Source of the DNA: JAYEKL01 sp034660995
GTDB taxonomy: Bacteria; Patescibacteriota; Minisyncoccia; JAHIHE01; JAGLIN01
DNA length: 7,024 bases
NCBI GenBank assembly: GCA_034660995.1
Contig: JAYEKL010000114.1
Span: forward strand, 1 to 7,024
Direction of reading: 5' to 3'
Positions 1-4,793 of this stretch are shown here, one piece after another (position 1 is the first letter of the stretch; each line of letters begins with the position of its first letter). The translations under genes were made by a program, and so were the position numbers. The notes beneath the pieces are model-generated. The model did no database searches. It saw only the letters and a program-made list of their open reading frames with translations, and had not been told where the DNA came from.

Positions 1-15
1 AATCAATTTTTCAAA

Positions 16-66
16 CCCCCTAACCCTCCATTCGGCTGTCGCTCAGGACAGGCTCTTATCAGGGGG
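16..66. repeat. GC-rich imperfect palindromic repeat fragment
   Basis: A C-run (CCCCCT at about 16-21) and a G-run (AGGGGG near 60-66) can pair, and between them CTGTC and GACAG form a small inner hairpin. The stretch is much richer in G and C than the surrounding DNA. This looks like a piece of a dispersed intergenic repeat of the kind common in Patescibacteria genomes, but no second copy lies in the window, so the assignment rests on composition and symmetry only. Nothing coding is supported in 1-267. Confidence 0.35.
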
Positions 67-170
67 AACGAAGAGAAGATCAACAGAGCCTATTATAAAC
101 GAAACCACTAAATTGCGTATGACCCATAATTTATTTTTAGTTTACTTTTTTGTAAAATTTGGAATCGGGG

Positions 171-199
171 TTGATAAAATATTTTATCTGTGTTAGAGT
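171..199 (+). promoter_or_regulatory. Promoter of rpmG
   Basis: TTGATA (171-176) and TAGAGT (194-199) are separated by 17 bases, 68 bases ahead of the rpmG start. The -35 matches consensus at 5 of 6 positions and the -10 at 4 of 6. It is the best sigma-70-like pair before the gene. Confidence 0.45.
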
Positions 200-267
200 A
201 AAATACAGATATTGCTGTTTATGTAATGGGTTTACTGTGTGGTTTTTAACTTTTAACTTGATATATT

Positions 268-429
268 ATGTCACAAGATAGTTTGATAAAATTACGATGC
301 AAAGAGTGTAAACAAATTAATTATCACTCTACAAAGAATAAAAAAACAATAAAGGAAAAAATTAAATTAAGCAAGCACTGTCGTTTTTGCAAGAAACATA
401 CTGAGCATGTAGAGATGAAGGGAAAATAA
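268..429 (+). CDS. rpmG: 50S ribosomal protein L33 (bL33)
   Basis: This encodes a 53-residue basic protein of the large ribosomal subunit, the usual length for bL33. It is the zinc-binding form: two CxxC pairs at C11/C14 and C38/C41 frame a lysine-rich middle, and the start (MSQDSLIKLRCKEC) and end (CRFCKKHTEHVEMK) are typical of the family. The ATG at 268 has no recognisable SD site; the upstream bases are nearly all A and T, which suggests SD-independent initiation. A promoter lies at 171-199. The next gene is tRNA-Trp, a neighbour commonly found beside rpmG in bacteria, although here about 390 bases of repeat-rich DNA and a separate promoter lie between them. The identification is firm. 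Confidence 0.95.
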   Translation: MSQDSLIKLRCKECKQINYHSTKNKKTIKEKIKLSKHCRFCKKHTEHVEMKGK

Positions 430-495
430 GCTTCTTCTATCTATTAGTGTGTCGTATTTGATAATCTATGTTGAATTTACAGAATAAATTCTATA

Positions 496-656
496 ATAGA
501 CTCACTGCGTATTAGTTTCTACTGCAATCTCCATATTTTGGTCAAATTATCCAAAAATTTTTTCAGCTTAGCTTAGGCTAAACCTCAAAAATTATTTGAA
601 AAATTTGCCTCAAAATATGAAAATTTCGTAATGAAACTAATACGCAGTGAGTCTAA
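496..656. mobile_element. MITE-like palindromic element, copy A
   Basis: A 23-base perfect inverted repeat (497-519 and 633-655, beginning TAGACTCACTGCG) bounds about 110 bases that are themselves partly self-complementary: CATATTTTGG on the left against CAAAATATG on the right. The element carries no ORF. The dinucleotide TA flanks it on both sides (494-495 and 657-658), as expected of a TA target-site duplication. The terminal sequence resembles the ends at 4794-4880 and at 933, so this belongs to a small family of non-autonomous elements. The transposase that moves it is not in the window. Confidence 0.7.
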
Positions 657-665
657 TATTAGCAT

Positions 666-746
666 AAATCCAAAATATTAAATTCAAAATCCGGTGATAT
701 TTTAACCTTTTAGTTTTTTGGGTTTGGAATTTATAACTTTGGATTT
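666..746. repeat. Long imperfect palindrome between rpmG and tRNA-Trp
   Basis: The left arm (666-692, starting AAATCCAAAATATTAAATTC) pairs with the right arm (721-746, ending TTATAACTTTGGATTT) with a few mismatches; the loop is about 28 bases. It starts only ten bases after MITE copy A and differs from it in sequence. It may act as a transcript-stabilising hairpin or terminator after rpmG, or be another dispersed repeat. Together with copy A and the tRNA promoter it accounts for most of the gene-free stretch 430-821; I see nothing coding there. Confidence 0.55.
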
Positions 747-781
747 TTATTTTTATTTTTCATTTAAACTTTATAAGCGCA

Positions 782-810
782 TTGTTGTATAAATTTATAG
801 ATAGTATAAA
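782..810 (+). promoter_or_regulatory. Promoter of tRNA-Trp
   Basis: TTGTTG (782-787), 17 bases, then TATAAA (805-810), which matches the -10 consensus at 5 of 6 positions. It lies 11 bases before the mature tRNA 5' end, so transcription would start at or very near the tRNA. Confidence 0.5.
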
Positions 811-821
811 TAAAAATTCAT

Positions 822-892
822 GGGAGCTTAGTTTAACGGTAGAACGTCGGTCTCCAAAACCGATAGTGTAGGTTCGATTCCTTCAGCTCCTG
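822..892 (+). tRNA. tRNA-Trp (CCA anticodon)
   Basis: A complete cloverleaf can be folded by hand. The acceptor stem is GGGAGCT/AGCTCCT with a G-T first pair. The D stem is GTTT/GAAC. The anticodon stem TCGGT/ACCGA closes the loop CTCCAAA with anticodon CCA. The T arm is GTAGG-TTCGATT-CCTTC with one T-T mismatch. The discriminator base is G892, as is usual for bacterial tRNA-Trp. The 3' CCA is not encoded, because CAA follows, so it must be added after transcription. Many bacteria have rpmG, trnW, secE and nusG in a row; here secE and nusG do not follow. Confidence 0.95.
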
Positions 893-899
893 CAAAAAT

Positions 900-924
900 A
901 ATAACAGGCTTTAAGCCTGTTATT
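900..924 (+). terminator. Hairpin terminator after tRNA-Trp
   Basis: A perfect 11-base-pair stem (AATAACAGGCT and its complement) with a three-base loop TTA starts eight bases after the tRNA. The T-run that follows is short (TTATTTGG), so termination may be modest. The A-rich 5' side suggests it could also act on transcripts from the opposite strand. Confidence 0.65.
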
Positions 925-932
925 TGGTATGA

Positions 933-1000
933 TAGACCTCTTGGCAGAATTAGTTTCTACTGCTCCGCCAGCTGGCGGATTGGTCAAATTCCCCAAAAAG
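933..1000. mobile_element. Truncated MITE-like element, copy B
   Basis: The sequence from TAGACCTCTT (933) through TTAGTTTCTACTGC and on to GGTCAAATTCCCCAAAAAG follows the left half of copy A, which has TTAGTTTCTACTGC and GGTCAAATTATCCAAAAA. In place of copy A's middle segment it carries a 16-base perfect palindrome at 964-979. No matching right terminal repeat is present, so this is a partial or decayed copy. The right boundary is approximate. Confidence 0.5.
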
Positions 1001-1023
1001 TTTATTATAAAAAAAGGGATCAA

Positions 1024-1434
1024 TTATGTCCCTTGGCTCACTTTTCTCTTTTCCAATTCTTCATTAATTGTTTCATAAATCTTTTTGAAATCTCCGCTTG
1101 ATTCAAGTAGCCCTCCTACTGCAAGAACTATTATGTATATCATATCTAACAAAAAATAGGACAGTATAACCATTGCAATAAATCCTGCAATTGGTCCCAC
1201 GGAAAAAACCACAAGCGCTTGTTTCACTGTGACAGTCCTATTAAGATTTTCGGATACAACTGCTCGCGGAACAGGTACAATAAGCAGTCTTGTCCAAGCA
1301 AATCTGATAGAATCAGCGTTTGGAAAATAATGCTTCATAAATACATAATGTCCTGCCTCATGCGCGTAACATGATATAATCATAATTATAATTATATAGC
1401 TTAGTTGTATCAACTCATTTATTTCAAATGTCAA
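1024..1434 (-). CDS. Small site-2-protease-like membrane zinc metalloprotease
   Basis: This encodes a 136-residue hydrophobic protein that looks like a minimal member of the M50/site-2-protease group, enzymes that cut within the membrane. The zinc motif HEAGH is at residues 25-29 inside the first membrane segment (about 8-24 onward). A second hydrophobic segment contains FSVGPIAGFIAM (about 76-88), matching the GP-containing helix of the family, and a third runs to about residue 110. D115 in SSGDFKK is a plausible third zinc ligand, although the usual NPxxxDG context is absent. The start is TTG at 1434, chosen because AAGGAAG lies about eight bases upstream; there is no better ATG before the motif. 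It is transcribed away from the cassette that begins at 1534. The substrate is unknown, and a DUF3267-like zincin is the alternative label. Confidence 0.7.
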   Translation of the reverse strand: MTFEINELIQLSYIIIIMIISCYAHEAGHYVFMKHYFPNADSIRFAWTRLLIVPVPRAVVSENLNRTVTVKQALVVFSVGPIAGFIAMVILSYFLLDMIYIIVLAVGGLLESSGDFKKIYETINEELEKRKVSQGT

Positions 1435-1503
1435 AATATATTCTTCCTTTGGTATTGTTACAAATCACGAACTCTGCACAGGTAAATTATGTCAAGAGGA
1501 AGA

Positions 1504-1532
1504 GGTAATTGGTAATTGGTAAGATAATTGGT
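1504..1532. repeat. Short GGTAATT direct repeats before the cassette promoter
   Basis: GGTAATT occurs twice in tandem (1504-1517), followed by GGTAAGATAATTGGTA. The array ends immediately before the -35 box at 1534. It is absent from the second copy of the promoter at 3730. It may be simple-sequence drift or a binding site; the sequence alone does not tell. Confidence 0.45.
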
Positions 1533-1533
1533 A

Positions 1534-1562
1534 TTGACAGTAGAATCAAATTTTGTTATTTT
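1534..1562 (+). promoter_or_regulatory. Promoter of cassette unit 1
   Basis: A perfect TTGACA (1534-1539), a 17-base spacer and TATTTT (1557-1562, 4 of 6). The same pair with the same spacing recurs at 3730-3758, where most of the spacer differs, so the boxes look selectively kept. Confidence 0.65.
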
Positions 1563-1573
1563 TTATTATAGAG

Positions 1574-1595
1574 AAGATTAAAAAAGTTTGATCTT
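1574..1595 (+). promoter_or_regulatory. 5' leader hairpin of unit 1
   Basis: AAGATTAAA and TTTGATCTT form a 9-base-pair stem (one U-G pair) with a four-base loop, in the untranslated leader 24 bases before the peptide start. The second unit has the equivalent hairpin at 3770-3792 with an 8-pair stem. No T-run follows, so it is not a terminator. It could affect mRNA stability or translation. Confidence 0.4.
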
Positions 1596-1619
1596 TGAAA
1601 ATAGAGAAGGTGATGAATA

Positions 1620-1742
1620 ATGAAAGATGAAAACACAGAAGAACTATCGGGCTATGACCAGCTAAAACCTCTCTTTAGAGAGAAAGAATGCTATTGTCTT
1701 GGATGTGATGGAACAGGGAATTGTCCTTGTGGCAAAAAGTAA
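1620..1742 (+). CDS. Cysteine-rich 40-residue peptide, copy 1
   Basis: I do not recognise a named family. The peptide is acidic and polar in its first 23 residues (MKDENTEELSGYDQLKPLF...) and ends in a cysteine-rich tail with C24, C26, C29, C35 and C37; the segment CLGCDGTG fits a CxxCxGxG zinc-knuckle pattern and the end is CPCGKK. A strong SD (AGAAGGTGAT, 1605-1614) lies five bases before the ATG. A paralogue at 3817-3933 shares residues 1-19 exactly; in the first 23 codons three of five differences are synonymous, so it is very likely translated. It is the first gene of a unit with a UPRT-like and a radical-SAM/SPASM-like gene. It may be a precursor peptide for modification, a regulatory leader peptide or a small metal-binding protein. 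Confidence 0.7.
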   Translation: MKDENTEELSGYDQLKPLFREKECYCLGCDGTGNCPCGKK

Positions 1743-1797
1743 TAACGATGAGAGACGGATTCTCTTAATGTAGGATGAATGGAAGGTGAAAAGGAAA

Positions 1798-2460
1798 ATG
1801 ATAGAAATAGATGGAGTAAAATTTCCAAATGTAATATATGTAGAACATAAGGAAATTAATGATGCCGTAAAGCTAATGAAACCAAGCTTAGATCTTCCAA
1901 CTGTACAATTTCGTCAACAATGGGAAATAGTGTTTGAGCGTTTATTGTCAAAGTTTTTTGAAAATCTAAACGACAGTGAGAGTAATGTTGGGCTTACAAT
2001 TGTTCTTCGCGCGGCCAATGCTGGATTTCTAGCAATGAAAGAAAGGCTTTTAGCTCATAGCATTCCCATATTTACTGTTTGGGCTAATCGCGACGAAGAA
2101 ACAATTAAAGCATCTATCTTGCATTGTAATCTGCCGAAAGAAATTCCCAAAGGAATGCAGGCTTTAATGGTAGATCCAATGTGTGCAACGGCTACAAGTA
2201 TTGACGAAACCATAAAAGAACTTAAATCTTGTGGATTTGAAGCTCTGACATTTGTTTGCGGTATAGTTACACCAGAAGGACTAAAGTTTTTAAAAGATGA
2301 ACATCCAGATGTGAAGATTATTACTGGCTTAACTGGTCCGAATATCGGATTAAATAAAAAAGGATATATAATTTATCTAGACACTGAGGAACCAGTTGCT
2401 GGTGATGTTGGTGACAGATGGATGGGAATAACTGGTGACGGAGAATTGATTCACAAATAA
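1798..2460 (+). CDS. Uracil phosphoribosyltransferase-like protein
   Basis: Family members join uracil to PRPP to make UMP in the cytoplasm. This protein (220 residues from the ATG, near the usual 210) aligns by eye through the whole family. It has an FR near the N-terminus (VQFRQQWEI), LRA for the family's PILRAG, the PRPP-binding loop as DPMCATATS (2173-2199, normally DPMLATGGS), then TPEGLKFLKDEHPDVKI, and LNKKGYI leading to GDVGDR. The loop between GYI and GDR is about six residues longer than usual, with an acidic TEEP insert, and sits where the base is bound, so uracil specificity is uncertain. The ATG at 1798 is preferred, with GGAAGGTG nine bases upstream; a GTG at 1786 would add four residues. 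The peptide gene lies 55 bases upstream and the radical-SAM-like gene 14 bases downstream, in one operon. Confidence 0.8.
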   Translation: MIEIDGVKFPNVIYVEHKEINDAVKLMKPSLDLPTVQFRQQWEIVFERLLSKFFENLNDSESNVGLTIVLRAANAGFLAMKERLLAHSIPIFTVWANRDEETIKASILHCNLPKEIPKGMQALMVDPMCATATSIDETIKELKSCGFEALTFVCGIVTPEGLKFLKDEHPDVKIITGLTGPNIGLNKKGYIIYLDTEEPVAGDVGDRWMGITGDGELIHK

Positions 2461-2474
2461 AAGTGGTGATATAA

Positions 2475-3656
2475 ATGAAAGGAATTAAGAAGTTTTCGCA
2501 AAAAGAACTGCAAAAAGCTGGAGTTCCGAAGGATATTCAATGGGTGATAACCAATAAATGTGATTTAGCATTTACTGACGGACATTGCGCGGTTCCTAAT
2601 ACTGATCAAATGCCGGAGTTGCTGAATGGAGGAATATCTGATATTTTTCGGATTATTGACGCTCTTGCTATAATGGATTTTGAAGTAAAAATCCTTGGTG
2701 GTAATCCCTCAGATAATCGTTCGGCATTTTTGAGTGTCATAGATCGGATGAATAAACGCGACATAACCTACGCTATAACAGACAACGCAATGAACGAAAA
2801 AACAATACTGGAAGCAGTGAAACAGCACAGCGTGAAAGGATTTGTTTTCAGTATTGATACGCTAAAGAGTCTACCACAATATAGATCTTTACAAGAAATT
2901 GATATAGGCGGATGTTCTCCGCTAAAATCAGCAGCTGCATTGAAATTAATTCCAAAGATCAGGAGCAAGGTGCCGTATGTTGCGGTAAATACTATGATAC
3001 ATGCTGGCAACATAAAGCAAATTATTCCCATAGTAAAACATTGTACAGACGAATTAAATGGAGTAATTGTAAATCTTTGTCCAATAATTCATGGCTCTTT
3101 ACTAAATGATTTGGGAGAAAATTTATATATTTTCAGAGGTCAAACAGACTCCTTTTCTTTGCAACTAAAACATAAACCGGCATTCGTGAAACTAATGGAT
3201 GAGCTTATTGAGTTAAAAAAATCAGGATACTTAATTGGAGTCCCTGTTGAATATCTTGAATTACTCAAGAGTAATGTCTGTGGAGAATTTACTTGGAATT
3301 GTGGCGAACTTGAACGGTGTCCAATATTTCGCCTTTTCCCAAACGGAATGCTTGGGGTATGCAGTGATCTAGTCGGTCGTGATATGCAGTATAAGGGATT
3401 AACGCTGTTTGACCTATTATCAACTGACAGACACATTCTCAATGAAATGGATAAAAACAAGCTTGGATTTACTCCCAAATTAACCATTGAAGATCTGATA
3501 AGAAACTCTGGTAAAATAAATGAGGCATGGTTAAACGATCGTGATAGAAATCTGTGTTGTAAAAAAGGCGGATGTGCATGGAGTAATATTATTATTGCTT
3601 CAATCTATCAAAAAAAAGGATACGGAACTTTAACAGCAACAACAAAAAATCTTTAA
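2475..3656 (+). CDS. Radical SAM/SPASM-like protein with degenerate cluster motif
   Basis: This is a 393-residue protein with the layout of a radical SAM enzyme carrying a C-terminal SPASM-type domain, a group that often modifies peptides. The entry WVITNKCDLAF (residues 23-33) corresponds to the usual TxxCNxxCxxC region, ILGGNPSDN to the GGEP motif and FSIDTL to the SID strand. However, only C29 is in place; the expected second and third cysteines are F33 and G36, with a displaced C38. The C-terminus is rich in cysteine: C269, C276, C282, C296 (in FRLFPNGMLGVCSD) and C361, C362, C367, consistent with auxiliary cluster binding. It may therefore use a variant cluster site or have lost radical chemistry. 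The ATG at 2475 follows GTGGTGAT by four bases. It closes unit 1 before a strong terminator. Family placement is fairly sure; activity and substrate are not known. Confidence 0.65.
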   Translation: MKGIKKFSQKELQKAGVPKDIQWVITNKCDLAFTDGHCAVPNTDQMPELLNGGISDIFRIIDALAIMDFEVKILGGNPSDNRSAFLSVIDRMNKRDITYAITDNAMNEKTILEAVKQHSVKGFVFSIDTLKSLPQYRSLQEIDIGGCSPLKSAAALKLIPKIRSKVPYVAVNTMIHAGNIKQIIPIVKHCTDELNGVIVNLCPIIHGSLLNDLGENLYIFRGQTDSFSLQLKHKPAFVKLMDELIELKKSGYLIGVPVEYLELLKSNVCGEFTWNCGELERCPIFRLFPNGMLGVCSDLVGRDMQYKGLTLFDLLSTDRHILNEMDKNKLGFTPKLTIEDLIRNSGKINEAWLNDRDRNLCCKKGGCAWSNIIIASIYQKKGYGTLTATTKNL

Positions 3657-3671
3657 AATAAATATAACCTG

Positions 3672-3702
3672 GCGAATGATTTAGTCATTCGCTCTTTTTT
3701 TT
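3672..3702 (+). terminator. Rho-independent terminator of unit 1
   Basis: An 8-base-pair stem GCGAATGA/TCATTCGC with loop TTTAG (3672-3692) is followed by TCTTTTTTTT. It starts 15 bases after the radical-SAM-like stop codon and separates unit 1 from unit 2. Confidence 0.9.
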
Positions 3703-3729
3703 GTAACTATTCAGGAGTCTGTTTTTCTA

Positions 3730-3758
3730 TTGACAATATCATTTTATATTGTTATTTT
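3730..3758 (+). promoter_or_regulatory. Promoter of cassette unit 2
   Basis: TTGACA (3730-3735), a 17-base spacer and TATTTT (3753-3758) repeat the arrangement at 1534-1562. It lies just after the unit 1 terminator, so unit 2 is separately transcribed. Confidence 0.65.
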
Positions 3759-3769
3759 TTATTATGGAG

Positions 3770-3792
3770 AAGATTAAAAAAAGCTTGATCTT
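3770..3792 (+). promoter_or_regulatory. 5' leader hairpin of unit 2
   Basis: AAGATTAA pairs with TTGATCTT (8 base pairs, including one U-G pair). It is the counterpart of the hairpin at 1574-1595, with one extra A in the loop side and a T-to-C change that opens the top pair. Confidence 0.4.
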
Positions 3793-3816
3793 TGAAAATA
3801 GAGAAGGTGATGAACA

Positions 3817-3933
3817 ATGAAAGATGAAAACACAGAAGAGTTATCGGGCTATGACCAGTTAAAACCTCTCTTTAAAGAGGAAGAATTCCATATCTTTATT
3901 AAGTGTGATGGAACAGGAAATCATCTTAAATAA
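3817..3933 (+). CDS. 38-residue peptide, copy 2
   Basis: This is the paralogue of the peptide at 1620-1742, of unrecognised family. The first 19 residues are identical (MKDENTEELSGYDQLKPLF) and CDGTGN is shared, but the tail differs: the residues between are EFHIFIK and the end is HLK, leaving only C30 of the five cysteines in copy 1. Reading frame is kept through a three-base length difference between the copies, and most changes in the conserved part are synonymous, which argues for translation. The SD AGAAGGTGAT lies five bases before the ATG, as in copy 1. The next gene, pyrF, starts 17 bases after the stop. The loss of cysteines means that any zinc-binding or cysteine-modification role of copy 1 would not be shared by this copy. 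Confidence 0.65.
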   Translation: MKDENTEELSGYDQLKPLFKEEEFHIFIKCDGTGNHLK

Positions 3934-3950
3934 AAATAAGAGGTGCTAAA

Positions 3951-4683
3951 ATGAGTAAAACACCAATAGGTGAAAGGTTAGTCGTAGCAGTTGATTATTC
4001 TCTTTTGAAATATGGAGGAATAATAGGCGCTAGAAGAAAAGTTTTAGATCTGGAAGCTAAAAGACACTGGAGTATATTTAAAAATAAACTCCATTCTTCG
4101 AGCATCTGGCTACGGATTGATCGATGACTTACATAGGATTGGAGTTAAGGTCTTTGCTGACCTTAAGTTAAATGATATTCCGAGTACGATAAGAGTTAAC
4201 GTAGAAATGCTGGCAGAAGCGAGACCAGAAATTGTAACAGTAATGGGTTGTGCTGGTGTCAAAGGCATAAAAGCTGTTAAGGAAGTTCTTGGTGATAGTA
4301 CAGAAGTATTGGTAGTAACGGTGCTTACCAGCCTTGACGATGATGAATGTCAGGAGATATTCGGATGTTCAACAAACGATGGAGTCATTAAATTTGCCAA
4401 AATGGCACAATTGGCTGGAGCAGACGGACTTATTCTGTCACCAGCTGAAATTAAGATGCTGGAAGGTGAGAAGACAACACTTTCTTTGAATGCGCCCAAT
4501 TTCAGACCAGAATGGGATCAGAATCCTGATAGATCCTCAACAATTATTGAAACATTTAAAAGCGGCTTAAACCGAGCCGTGATGGAAAGAGCTATTATAA
4601 ACGCTGAAAATCCAAGAGAAGCAGTGATGCTTACTCTTGAAGAGATAGAAGAGGGTTTGGCCTTGAGAAAAGTGGATGCATAA
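3951..4683 (+). pseudogene. pyrF: Orotidine 5'-phosphate decarboxylase (pyrF), frameshifted
   Basis: The intact family removes CO2 from OMP to give UMP, the last step of pyrimidine synthesis. Translation from ATG 3951 (SD AAGAGGTG, five bases upstream) gives LVVAVDY, the first strand with its aspartate, then breaks at the A-run 4059-4062 and would stop at TGA 4125. One base over, the protein continues as TGVYLKINSILRASGYG, then the catalytic DLKLNDIP and LTSLDDDECQEIFG. With one A removed the product is 243 residues, the usual length, with D15, K44, D70, K72 and D75 in place. A TTG at 4117 opens a 188-residue frame, but that would lack the first two strands and K44. The phosphate loop reads AVMERAII where VVGRPI is normal. 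This is an inactivated gene or a homopolymer sequencing error; programmed shifting is less likely. Confidence 0.85.
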
Positions 4684-4700
4684 ATAGCAAAACAAAACAA

Positions 4701-4723
4701 AATGTTGTAAAATATGCAACATT
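4701..4723 (+). promoter_or_regulatory. Hairpin after pyrF
   Basis: AATGTTG and CAACATT form a 7-base-pair stem with a nine-base loop, 17 bases after the pyrF stop. No T-run follows, so it is more likely a 3' stability element than a terminator. Confidence 0.35.
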
Positions 4724-4762
4724 ATTGGAGGAATATATAAACAAAAATTAAGCTTTAAACAT

Positions 4763-4792
4763 GCACGTTCAATTTATTGAATGTGCTTTTTT
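4763..4792 (+). terminator. Rho-independent terminator of unit 2
   Basis: GCACGTTCAA pairs with TTGAATGTGC (10 base pairs, one G-U) around the loop TTTA (4763-4786), followed by six T. The T-run ends next to the TA that flanks the MITE-like element at 4794. Confidence 0.9.
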
Positions 4793-4793
4793 A

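Noticed and set aside
2..196. Open frame running from the window start
   Set aside because: It crosses the repeat fragment and the rpmG promoter, has no recognisable protein character, and another frame is also open over the GC-rich part.
1689..1733. The cysteine tail of peptide copy 1 as a fragment of DnaJ
   Set aside because: The CxxCxGxG likeness covers only eight residues, the codons differ from those of dnaJ, and the rest of the peptide is unrelated.
1749..1768. Small hairpin between peptide copy 1 and the UPRT-like gene
   Set aside because: The stem is only five or six pairs with no T-run, and it has no counterpart before pyrF.
2768..3487. Opposite-strand and alternative-frame ORFs inside the radical-SAM-like gene
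   Set aside because: They lie wholly within a well-supported gene and show no domain features.
4059..4064. Programmed ribosomal frameshift in pyrF
   Set aside because: The run is only four A followed by AGA, which is not a rare codon in such an AT-rich genome, and there is no stimulating structure or stop codon at the site; an indel is simpler.
4117..4683. A 188-residue protein from TTG 4117 as the complete decarboxylase
   Set aside because: It would lack the first two strands and K44; the missing part is encoded just upstream in another frame, and the SD site belongs to ATG 3951.
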